DNA from: Clostridia bacterium
GTDB lineage: Bacteria > Bacillota > Clostridia > Oscillospirales > Acutalibacteraceae
Length of the DNA stretch: 9,997 bases
Direction of reading: 5' to 3'
Assembly: GCA_900757335.1 (NCBI GenBank)
Contig: CAAENL010000046.1
Location: 1-9,997 of the forward strand
The notes below the pieces were generated by a model. That model saw nothing but the letters and a program-made list of their open reading frames with translations. It was not told where the DNA came from and ran no database searches. Every line of letters starts with the position of its first letter. Positions within the stretch are counted from its first letter, which is position 1. The position numbers and the translations under genes were made by a program. This document shows positions 1-5,345 of the stretch, in pieces.

Positions 1-3
1 TGC

Positions 4-82
4 AACAAAAAACCAACTGCTTTAAAGCAATTGGTTCTTATCATTGTTAAATTAAAACAAATATACCTAATTTTTACTTAAA
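4..82 (-). repeat. 3'-flank repeat, copy 1 (matches about 1533-1612)
   Basis: The terminator and the bases between it and the stop codon match the 3' flank of the neighbouring cysteine-rich gene. They share the CCAACTG stem arm, a 22-nt ATTGTTAAATT-AAAACAAAT block and a TTTACTTA segment. The two genes therefore have homologous downstream regions although their proteins look unrelated. Confidence 0.75.
5..36 (-). terminator. Rho-independent terminator after the coiled-coil gene
   Basis: Read on the minus strand, AACCAATTGC and GCAGTTGGTT form a 10-bp stem with one G-U pair and a six-base loop, followed by a run of T. It lies about 60 nt past the stop codon at 95. Confidence 0.8.
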
Positions 83-94
83 AATACTCAACTC

Positions 95-1396
95 TTATCC
101 ACGGGAAACATTTCTATACTCATCTTCTACCATTTGTATAATACCTCTGTTAATCTCAGGAACTCCATTAGTATTGATATTTTCTGCTCTGAAAAATCTA
201 TACGTTACTCTCGCAGCTCTCGCAACTCTCGCAGCCTCTATAATATCTTGATACAAATAATTGTCTGCAATCTTTGCTAATTTTATGTAAGTTGAAACAA
301 CTTCTTCAAAACTTAAACCATTAACCGGCTCAGTTAATGACCCATTACTTCTCCATACACACCTTGCAAAAGCTATAAGTGCACGAAACGCAACGTTTTT
401 CACACCCTCCGTATTATTCATTATCTCATCAACCATAGATATAAGTGACTCTTTATCAATTTTTTTCGCACCATACGATTCAAGTGATTTTAAAAATCCA
501 GCAGTCCACATTTCTGGGCAATTTACACCATAACCAGAACTTATCAAAGATCGTATATCTCTATTTTTACCACTAATTACCCTAATTATAATATCTTCTC
601 CTATACTCAATTTATAATCATCTTTATATGTACTTAACGCTGTCACTATCCTACGTGCACGGTTCAACACTTTGGTAGTATAACTATGTGTTCTTTCTAC
701 AAGTTCTGGGGACTTCGATTCACCCGATACATCACGCACCACTTTACAAGTACCAGCAATTGATTGTTCCATATTTTTTACGATCTCTAAATCTTTCCTT
801 AATATATCTAACTTTACTAACTCTGTTGCTAAACGTCTTTCCTTTTTTTCAAAACTATTACTTATTCCAAATTTATCACCTAAATTTGATATGCTTATAA
901 CTTTTATACCTTCTAATTCTAAATTTGTCCTAACATCTTCAACCGTTTTAATTTCGTCTTCTATTTCTTTAATAGCTGCTTCTTTAAACTTTTTTTCTGC
1001 TTCTTTAAACTTTTTTTCTGCTTCTTCGACTTTTTTCTTTGCTGCTTCTCTTGTTTGAACTGCTTTTTTTGCTTGTGCTCCTTTTGATGATAATCTTAAT
1101 GATCCTTTATTTGCTATCATTTTTTGCACTCTTGCAGATAATACCTCACGTCTTGCTGCTTTTAATTCTTTTTCTGCTTTTGCTCTTGCATCCCCTACTT
1201 TTAACAGTTCTGGTACTTGATCCATTTCTTCTAAATCTTCTGTTTCTTTTCTTTTTTTACTTTCTTCTATTTCTTGCATCATCTTTCCTTTAGAACCTCT
1301 TCCATCGTCCATTGCAATTGCGGAATTAGTACCAAACATACCTGCCAAAGCTGTAACGCTACACAGTATTGATAAAACTTTAGATCTTTTTTTCAT
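95..1396 (-). CDS. Secreted coiled-coil protein of unknown function (433 aa)
   Basis: I do not recognise the family. The N-terminus is a typical Sec signal peptide: basic MKKRSK, a hydrophobic core at about residues 7-22, and a probable cleavage after SAIA (residue 28). Residues about 35-165 are very rich in Lys, Glu and Ala and should form a long charged helix or coiled coil, including two exact copies of the heptad EAEKKFK. Residues about 170-433 are less biased, predicted mostly helical, and carry a few cysteines. No catalytic motif, LPxTG anchor or second membrane helix is visible, so release to the outside is the simplest inference. The ATG start is fixed by GGAGG at 1404-1408, seven nt upstream. 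The gene has its own promoter and terminator and is the last of a run of signal-peptide genes. The reading frame is certain; the function is unknown. Confidence 0.85.
   Translation of the reverse strand: MKKRSKVLSILCSVTALAGMFGTNSAIAMDDGRGSKGKMMQEIEESKKRKETEDLEEMDQVPELLKVGDARAKAEKELKAARREVLSARVQKMIANKGSLRLSSKGAQAKKAVQTREAAKKKVEEAEKKFKEAEKKFKEAAIKEIEDEIKTVEDVRTNLELEGIKVISISNLGDKFGISNSFEKKERRLATELVKLDILRKDLEIVKNMEQSIAGTCKVVRDVSGESKSPELVERTHSYTTKVLNRARRIVTALSTYKDDYKLSIGEDIIIRVISGKNRDIRSLISSGYGVNCPEMWTAGFLKSLESYGAKKIDKESLISMVDEIMNNTEGVKNVAFRALIAFARCVWRSNGSLTEPVNGLSFEEVVSTYIKLAKIADNYLYQDIIEAARVARAARVTYRFFRAENINTNGVPEINRGIIQMVEDEYRNVSRG
976..1038 (-). repeat. 21-bp tandem repeat inside the coiled-coil gene
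   Basis: Two exact 21-bp copies (976-996 and 997-1017) are followed by a third, degenerate copy (1018-1038). Each copy encodes one heptad of the EAEKKFK type. The period is a multiple of both three and seven residues' worth of bases, so copy-number change would keep the frame and the coiled-coil register. Confidence 0.85.
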
Positions 1397-1436
1397 AATA
1401 TTTCCTCCAATTAATTTAATATATGTTTGCTATATT

Positions 1437-1465
1437 ATTATAGCATTATTCTAACAGCAATTCAA
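1437..1465 (-). promoter_or_regulatory. Sigma-A promoter of the coiled-coil gene
   Basis: On the minus strand TTGAAT (1460-1465) is followed by a 17-nt spacer and TATAAT (1437-1442). The predicted transcript starts near 1430, giving a leader of about 34 nt before the ATG at 1396. The -10 element lies within a 16-bp inverted repeat (1429-1444). Confidence 0.65.
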
Positions 1466-1532
1466 TATTATTTTAAAAATTCTAACAAATAGTAAGAATT
1501 AATGCTGATTTTTAATTTTAATTAATATATAT

Positions 1533-1612
1533 AACAAAAAACCAACTGTTTCAAAACCAGTTGGCTACTCTCATTGTTAAATTAAAACAAATCTACATAA
1601 AATTTACTTATA
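1533..1612 (-). repeat. 3'-flank repeat, copy 2 (matches about 4-82)
   Basis: This is the second copy of the downstream block described at 4-82. It runs from the terminator up to and just across the stop codon of the cysteine-rich gene. In copy 1 the equivalent TAA lies about 20 nt beyond the stop of the coiled-coil gene, so the homology boundary sits almost exactly at the gene end. Confidence 0.75.
1536..1566 (-). terminator. Rho-independent terminator after the cysteine-rich gene
   Basis: On the minus strand CCAACTG pairs with CAGTTGG across a nine-base loop, followed by a T tract. It lies about 40 nt past the TAA at 1604. Confidence 0.75.
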
Positions 1613-2104
1613 GACACGTCTTTCAAAATTTCTTATCCACCTAATAAATGATTCAACACATCTATTTAATTCTTCTTTTGGCCCATCCGGTATAAAATTT
1701 TCTAATAAGTATTCTATATTACAGCTAAGCTCATTAAATTCCGGATTTGAGTACATTTCAGGATTTCCTTTTATAGTACATAGCATGCAATTTAATTTAC
1801 TAAATATATTTCCGCCATTACACGTCTCTCCATTAAAATCATGCAAATAGGCTTCAAAATGGTATTTAAGGCACAGAAAATCATATAAGTTAAAAAGTTT
1901 ACGGTTTGAACAAATAACAAAAGAAACAGTCCAATGCTCAAACCTACTTGTAGACTTACAAATTATGCCTTTATCGTCGGGAGAAGCACCTAGATATGCT
2001 TTCAAAATAGGATTGGCACAAACAAAACCGGAATTCATAATACTTGTTGAAAGTAAAGTACCACACAATAACAACGAAAGTTTTTTAGATAAATGATTTT
2101 TCAT
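1604..2104 (-). CDS. Small secreted cysteine-rich protein of unknown function (166 aa)
   Basis: I do not recognise the family. The N-terminus has the form of a signal peptide: basic residues KNHLSKK, a hydrophobic stretch at about 9-28, and likely cleavage near residue 30 (FVCA). The preceding GFVC is a poor lipobox, so lipidation is unlikely but not excluded. The predicted mature part has eight cysteines (residues 49, 65, 78, 95, 106, 109, 128, 149), including a C-x-x-C pair at 106/109, and many aromatic residues. The C-terminus is helical and basic. The ATG is supported by GGAGGG at 2111-2116 and an extended -10 immediately upstream. The gene lies between the coiled-coil gene and the paralogue array. 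Disulfide-stabilised or metal-binding folds are both possible; the function is unknown. Confidence 0.75.
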   Translation of the reverse strand: MKNHLSKKLSLLLCGTLLSTSIMNSGFVCANPILKAYLGASPDDKGIICKSTSRFEHWTVSFVICSNRKLFNLYDFLCLKYHFEAYLHDFNGETCNGGNIFSKLNCMLCTIKGNPEMYSNPEFNELSCNIEYLLENFIPDGPKEELNRCVESFIRWIRNFERRVYK

Positions 2105-2123
2105 AATAATCCCTCCGAAATTT

Positions 2124-2132
2124 ATTATACCA
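2124..2132 (-). promoter_or_regulatory. Extended -10 promoter of the cysteine-rich gene
   Basis: The minus strand reads TGGTATAAT, a TGn-extended -10. No good -35 hexamer is seen at 16-18 nt. The start point would lie near 2117, giving a very short leader that just includes the GGAGGG ribosome binding site. Confidence 0.55.
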
Positions 2133-2210
2133 CTTTTTAATTAAAATTTCTTAATATTTTTAAATTACAAAATCTAAAATCATATGTTCAGTTTCAAATA
2201 TTTGTTTGAA

Positions 2211-2265
2211 TTTTTAATTTCCTTTTCTTTTGTTGTTAGTTACTATTATACATATTCCATATCAA
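2211..2265 (-). promoter_or_regulatory. Decayed orphan promoter/leader of the paralogue family
   Basis: This stretch aligns closely with the -10-to-start-codon leaders of the two downstream-array paralogues (3334-3395 and 4218-4276), including the shared TAACAACAAAAGAAAAGG. Three things are broken. The -35 (TTGATA, 2260-2265) and -10 (TATAAT, 2245-2250) are only 9 nt apart instead of 17. The RBS core is GGAAA instead of GGAGA. The start codon position reads ATT instead of ATG. No family coding sequence follows; about 107 nt later the unrelated cysteine-rich gene begins. It is best read as the relic of a lost family member. Confidence 0.7.
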
Positions 2266-2319
2266 GTGGTTTAACCATATAATATCGAATATTATCTAAA
2301 ATATAATATATTGATTTCA

Positions 2320-2350
2320 AAAAAATAAGGAAGAGCCCGAAAGCTCTTCC
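2320..2350 (-). terminator. Rho-independent terminator after the 319-aa paralogue
   Basis: GGAAGAGC pairs with GCTCTTCC (2329-2336 with 2343-2350) around a six-base loop. On the minus strand it is followed by TTATTTTTTT. It starts 24 nt past the stop at 2374. Confidence 0.88.
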
Positions 2351-2373
2351 TTTAAACAAATTTATATGATAAC

Positions 2374-3333
2374 TTAATTTATCTCTGGAAATTGGATAAG
2401 TATACCGCCCTCTGGCACGCTATAGGACGTATCCGTGAATTTTTGTTTTGCGTCATGCAAAGCCTTTATACCTCTTCTACAGTTCGCTATATTTTCTTGT
2501 AACATTCTTAATCCACCTAAACGTTTTTCATATCGTTCTGAACCTTCTTCTAGTCCTTCTAATAATTGTTGAGCACCCTTTTCTGCTGCAACAAGGGTTT
2601 TCATTATATCACCAAAACCTTTAATCAACACATCTGCCTCTTCCGAAGATTTAACTATACGTCTTCCTTCAAAAAACTCTATTGCATCTGTATTTTCTGA
2701 TAATTCAATGCAACAATCTACTCCCTTGTTTGCTGCTTTTCTTGCTGCTTTTTTTGACGGTTTTCTTGCCGCTTTCTCTTCGGCTACTTTCTTTGCTGCT
2801 TCTTCGGCTGCTTCAGCTACCGGTTTTTCTTTCAGCTCTTCAGCTGCTTCTTCGGCTTTTCTTGCTGCTTCTTCTTCAGCTGCTTTTCTTGCTTCTTCTT
2901 CAGCTGCTTTCTTTGCTGCTTCTTCTTCAGCTGCTTTTCTTGCCGCCTCTTCTTCAGCTGCTTTTCTCGCTGCTTCTTCAGCCGCCTTTTTTGCTGCTTC
3001 AAGTCTTTCTTTCTCTTTTTTACCTTTATTTGATTTATAGCAAACAAAACCTACAGTTCCAACTATCGCTAATACTACAACTGTTCCTATCGCAATTGTT
3101 GTCTTTGGATGATTCTTTATCCAAGTCGATATTTTTATCCATCCTCTTTTTGCAAATTCATTTGCACGTGATCCTACATCTTTTATTTTTCTTACAACAG
3201 AATTTCCTGATTTTACTTCTTTTGCGTTTGCGACACTAGCGCAAGGTGCACTTCCGGGGAGCAAAATAATTGTTGAAAGTACAGAGGCTAAAAATTTTAC
3301 ACCTAATTTATTGTGTTTTTTAGATTTTTTCAT
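2374..3333 (-). CDS. Membrane-anchored/secreted paralogue with Ala-Lys-Glu repeat helix (319 aa)
   Basis: The family is not recognised. Layout: a signal peptide (1-37, cleavage after VANA); a basic segment with the motif NSVVRKIKDVG (44-54) and WIKNHPK (71-77); one transmembrane helix (about 78-98); a basic KKEKER patch; an Ala/Lys/Glu-rich helix (about 108-200) built from degenerate 7-9-residue units such as ARKAAEEEA; and a C-terminal helical domain (206-319) starting at a CC pair. With signal peptide cleavage the helix would act as a stop-transfer segment and place the long C-terminus inside; an uncleaved hairpin gives the same side. The ATG is set by AAAGGAG (3341-3347), seven nt upstream. 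Residues 1-122 are nearly identical to those of the 239-aa neighbour; the rest is not. It has its own strong promoter and terminator. Confidence 0.85.
   Translation of the reverse strand: MKKSKKHNKLGVKFLASVLSTIILLPGSAPCASVANAKEVKSGNSVVRKIKDVGSRANEFAKRGWIKISTWIKNHPKTTIAIGTVVVLAIVGTVGFVCYKSNKGKKEKERLEAAKKAAEEAARKAAEEEAARKAAEEEAAKKAAEEEARKAAEEEAARKAEEAAEELKEKPVAEAAEEAAKKVAEEKAARKPSKKAARKAANKGVDCCIELSENTDAIEFFEGRRIVKSSEEADVLIKGFGDIMKTLVAAEKGAQQLLEGLEEGSERYEKRLGGLRMLQENIANCRRGIKALHDAKQKFTDTSYSVPEGGILIQFPEIN
2842..2997 (-). repeat. In-frame Ala/Lys/Glu-coding repeat tract
   Basis: About six degenerate units of 21-27 bp encode AARKAAEEE-like blocks (residues about 113-164). The repeated GCTGCTT/CTTCTTCAG elements on the plus strand make this a likely site of slippage or recombination. 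It is also where the 319-aa and 239-aa paralogues stop resembling each other. Confidence 0.8.
2968..3333 (-). repeat. Duplicated N-terminal coding module (matches 3852-4217)
   Basis: The first 122 codons match the neighbouring paralogue almost without gaps. By hand I count about 19 base differences in the first 333 nt (about 94% identity). About 15 of them are non-synonymous. Confidence 0.85.
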
Positions 3334-3366
3334 TTTTAATCTCCTTTTCTTTTGTTGTTAATTACT

Positions 3367-3395
3367 ATTATACACGTTTCACATTAAAATGTCAA
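3367..3395 (-). promoter_or_regulatory. Perfect-consensus sigma-A promoter of the 319-aa paralogue
   Basis: TTGACA (3390-3395), a 17-nt spacer and TATAAT (3367-3372) on the minus strand match the consensus exactly. The predicted leader is about 27 nt, A-rich and without obvious structure. It ends in AAAAGGAG seven nt before the ATG. Confidence 0.9.
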
Positions 3396-3439
3396 ATATT
3401 CTTAATAGCACGTTATCTAAAATATAATATATTAATTTC

Positions 3440-3471
3440 AAAAAAATAAGGAAGAGCCCGAAAGCTCTTCC
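3440..3471 (-). terminator. Rho-independent terminator after the 239-aa paralogue
   Basis: GGAAGAGC pairs with GCTCTTCC (3450-3457 with 3464-3471), followed on the minus strand by TTATTTTTTT. It is the same hairpin as at 2320-2350. Confidence 0.88.
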
Positions 3472-3497
3472 CTGTTACAGTAATCTCACTCACTTTT

Positions 3498-4217
3498 TTA
3501 GTGTTTTGTTCTTAGTCCTCCTTTACATCTAACAGATTTTACTCTTACTCCTCCTGCCCAGCGTGATGGTCTTCTTCCTTTTGGCATTTTAATTGCTCTT
3601 TCAGTTTTCGATTTTTCTGCTTCAGCTGCCGGTTCCTCAGCTAACGGTTCTTCTTCCTTTTCTTCTTCCGATTCTTCAGCTGCCGGTTCTTCAGCTACCA
3701 GTTCTTCAGCTACTGCTGCTTCAGCTGCCGGTTTTTCAGTCGACGGTTCTTCTTTCGGTTCTTCTTCCGATTCTTCAGCTACCGGTTCTTCTTCCTTTTT
3801 TTCTTCCGCTTTTTCTGGCTTTTCAGCTGCTTTTCTTGTTGCTTCTTCTTTGGCTGCCTCTTCAGCCGCCTTTTTCGCTGCTTCAAGTCTTTCTTTCTCT
3901 TTTTTACCTTTATTTGATTTATAGCAAGCAAAACCCACAGTTCCGACTATCGCTAATCCTATAGCTGTTCCTATCGCAATTGTTGTCTTTGGATGATTCT
4001 TTATCCAAGTCGATATTTTTGTCCATACTCCTTTTGCAGATTCATTTGCACGTGATCCTACATCTTTTATTTTTCTTACAACAGAATTTCCTGATCCTAC
4101 TTCTTTTGCGTTTGTGGCACCAGCGCAAGATGCACTTCCGGGGAGCAAAGTAATTGTTGAAAGTACGGAAGCTAAAAATTTTACACCTAATTTATTGTGT
4201 TTTTTAGATTTTTTCAT
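3498..4217 (-). CDS. Membrane-anchored/secreted paralogue with acidic Glu/Pro/Ala region and basic tail (239 aa)
   Basis: This is a paralogue of the 319-aa neighbour; the family is not recognised. Layout: a signal peptide (1-37, cleavage after ATNA); NSVVRKIKDVG (44-54); WIKNHPK (71-77); a transmembrane helix (about 78-98); basic KKEKER; and a short Ala-rich helix to about 122. From there the sequence departs from its paralogue. Residues about 123-198 are extremely acidic and built of Glu, Pro, Ala and Val (blocks such as EEPAAEESEEE), probably disordered. Residues about 201-239 are strongly basic with GRR, RVKSVR and RTKH. The charge split is striking and could let the tail bind an acidic partner, nucleic acid or its own acidic region; that is inference. 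The ATG is supported by AAAGGAG (4225-4231). It has its own consensus promoter and its own terminator. Confidence 0.83.
   Translation of the reverse strand: MKKSKKHNKLGVKFLASVLSTITLLPGSASCAGATNAKEVGSGNSVVRKIKDVGSRANESAKGVWTKISTWIKNHPKTTIAIGTAIGLAIVGTVGFACYKSNKGKKEKERLEAAKKAAEEAAKEEATRKAAEKPEKAEEKKEEEPVAEESEEEPKEEPSTEKPAAEAAVAEELVAEEPAAEESEEEKEEEPLAEEPAAEAEKSKTERAIKMPKGRRPSRWAGGVRVKSVRCKGGLRTKH
3605..3850 (-). repeat. Low-complexity repeats coding Glu/Pro/Ala blocks
   Basis: Short imperfect direct repeats such as TTCAGCTGCCGGTTCTTC (plus-strand sense) recur through the stretch. A roughly 32-bp segment near 3661-3692 reappears near 3760-3791 with one mismatch. All of it is in frame and encodes the acidic Glu/Pro/Ala region. 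Confidence 0.75.
3852..4217 (-). repeat. Duplicated N-terminal coding module (matches 2968-3333)
   Basis: This is the partner copy of the 122-codon module in the 319-aa gene. The amino-acid differences I can list include I23T, P30S, K41G, F60S, R63G, G64V, I66T and four changes in the membrane helix. Confidence 0.85.
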
Positions 4218-4247
4218 TTTTAATCTCCTTTTCTTTTGTTATTAATT

Positions 4248-4276
4248 ATTATACACGTTTCGCATTAAAATGTCAA
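4248..4276 (-). promoter_or_regulatory. Perfect-consensus sigma-A promoter of the 239-aa paralogue
   Basis: TTGACA (4271-4276), 17 nt and TATAAT (4248-4253) on the minus strand. The spacer differs from the 319-aa gene's by one base. Confidence 0.9.
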
Positions 4277-4319
4277 GTGTTTTTAATTATGTATTATCCA
4301 AAATATAATATATTGATTT

Positions 4320-4351
4320 CAAAAAATAAGGAAGAGCTCGAAAACTCTTCC
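4320..4351 (-). terminator. Rho-independent terminator after the 286-aa paralogue
   Basis: GGAAGAG pairs with CTCTTCC (4330-4336 with 4345-4351), followed on the minus strand by TTATTTTTT. One base pair is shorter than in the two sister hairpins because of a G-to-A change. Confidence 0.82.
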
Positions 4352-4423
4352 TTTAAACAAATACTTTAATATAGTTATTCTTTTTTAACTCCATATTTTT
4401 AAATTAGTTCATACAAACGATCA

Positions 4424-5284
4424 TTATGCCTTTCTTATGAAATCATTATAGCATTCTTCATAACCTTTTGCAAGGTCATCATAACGACCAATTACAAATG
4501 CAGCATCTTCTTTAGTCTCACCTTCTTTTTTAAGCTCTCTTAAAAATTCAATATCATCTTTTCTAAAATAATCAAAGAAATGTCTTTTATAATCACCGTT
4601 TTTTAAACTTTCAGCCGCTTTGCTATTACATTTTATTATATTACTTATGCAGTCAGTACCACTTGTCCAAGAATAAAACCGATTTCTCACCCATCCTTTT
4701 TTACGTGACGTGACTATATTCCTGAGGCTTTTTTCTAATTCATCAAGAGCTCTTGCAAGTCCTTTACCATACCCTTCTCTCATATATCGGGCCTCTTCCT
4801 CAGGAGATGTAAAATTTCGTTCTTCTAGTTTAACAGGATTCTTAATTTCCGCACTTAAATTCACCCCAGGTTGTCCGTCGTTATTTCCTTTTGGTTCGGA
4901 TTCATCTGAGCTCTTTTCCAAAGACTTATAATAAAGTCCTCCTATTGCAGCAATTATAGCTAAAAGAGTCCCTGCTGATATCCCTGTTGCAATCTTAGGA
5001 TGTTTTTTTGCCCAGGTTATCGCGTTTGTATATCCTCTTTTTGCAAGAGAACTTACATATTCTCCTACATCTTTTATTTTCCTTACAACAGAATTTTCGG
5101 ATTTTGCTTCTTCTTTTACATCTGCAGCATTAGCATAAGGTGTGATTCCGGGAAACAAATTAACTGCCGAAAGCATTAAAGCCAAAACTTTTGCTCCGCA
5201 TTTATTGCGATTTTTTGAATTTGAAATATTAACTCTTTTTTCTTTTACACTAAGGCAATTTTTAATTTTACTTAATTCGTTCAC
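4424..5284 (-). CDS. Diverged member of the tandem membrane/secreted paralogue family (286 aa)
   Basis: The family is not recognised, but it clearly belongs with the two downstream genes. It has an N-terminal extension of about 20 residues; a signal-peptide core (31-46) with cleavage after YANA (53); NSVVRKIKDVG (64-74); a WAKKHPK segment (91-97); a transmembrane helix (about 98-118); a short polar linker (120-150); and a C-terminal domain (about 155-286). That domain is charged, helical and aromatic, with three cysteines (212, 219, 278). It lacks the Ala-rich repeats and is unrelated to the C-termini of its paralogues. The start is GTG at 5284, supported by AGAGGG (5291-5296), six nt upstream. 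The long positively charged extension before the hydrophobic core is unusual; a later internal start is possible, but no better RBS was seen. It has its own consensus promoter. Confidence 0.82.
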   Translation of the reverse strand: MNELSKIKNCLSVKEKRVNISNSKNRNKCGAKVLALMLSAVNLFPGITPYANAADVKEEAKSENSVVRKIKDVGEYVSSLAKRGYTNAITWAKKHPKIATGISAGTLLAIIAAIGGLYYKSLEKSSDESEPKGNNDGQPGVNLSAEIKNPVKLEERNFTSPEEEARYMREGYGKGLARALDELEKSLRNIVTSRKKGWVRNRFYSWTSGTDCISNIIKCNSKAAESLKNGDYKRHFFDYFRKDDIEFLRELKKEGETKEDAAFVIGRYDDLAKGYEECYNDFIRKA

Positions 5285-5316
5285 TTTAATCCCTCTATTT
5301 AGACTATTTATCAGTC

Positions 5317-5345
5317 ATTATATACCTATAATGCTAAAATGTCAA
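5317..5345 (-). promoter_or_regulatory. Perfect-consensus sigma-A promoter of the 286-aa paralogue
   Basis: TTGACA (5340-5345), 17 nt and TATAAT (5317-5322) on the minus strand. The first bases of the spacer (TTTTA) match those of the other two family promoters. The leader is about 26 nt, with AGAGGG before the GTG. Confidence 0.9.

Larger units (their letters stand above)
2211..2350 (-). repeat. Intergenic cassette copy A (terminator + decayed leader)
   Basis: This is the first of three direct repeats (the others are 3334-3471 and 4218-4351). Each contains, in transcription order, the GGAAGAGC hairpin terminator of the upstream gene, an AT-rich segment with ATATAATATATT, a promoter, and a purine-rich leader up to the start codon. 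Copy A keeps the terminator but has a damaged promoter and leader. Confidence 0.8.
3334..3471 (-). repeat. Intergenic cassette copy B (terminator + promoter + leader)
   Basis: This is the second copy of the repeat described at 2211-2350. It is intact: it terminates the 239-aa gene and starts the 319-aa gene. Confidence 0.85.
4218..4351 (-). repeat. Intergenic cassette copy C (terminator + promoter + leader)
   Basis: This is the third copy of the repeat described at 2211-2350. It terminates the 286-aa gene and starts the 239-aa gene. It is slightly diverged: a three-base deletion near the -10 and one lost pair in the hairpin. Confidence 0.83.

Noticed and set aside
2088..2104. Lipoprotein signal in the cysteine-rich protein and in the paralogues
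   Set aside because: The residues before the candidate cysteines (GFVC, SAPC, SASC) do not fit the L-[AS]-[GA]-C lipobox well, and good signal peptidase I sites (VANA, ATNA, YANA) lie just after in the paralogues.
2842..2997. The repeat tract as a CRISPR array or regulatory repeat
   Set aside because: The units are in-frame coding repeats of variable length without unique spacers.
2682..3239. Long plus-strand open frames coding Leu-rich or Ala/Ser-rich proteins
   Set aside because: They are antisense shadows of the GCT/CTT/TTC repeats in the minus-strand paralogue genes. They lack an RBS or promoter, and their composition is explained by the repeat.
3373..3392. ACATT-TT-AATGT inverted repeat in the promoter spacer as a repressor operator
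   Set aside because: It is present in the 319-aa gene, imperfect in the 239-aa gene and absent from the 286-aa gene. The arms are short and AT-rich, so a family operator is not supported.
3593..3964. Plus-strand frame of Leu/Pro/Phe-rich sequence
   Set aside because: It is antisense to the acidic Glu/Pro/Ala repeats of the 239-aa gene, with no RBS; a composition artefact.
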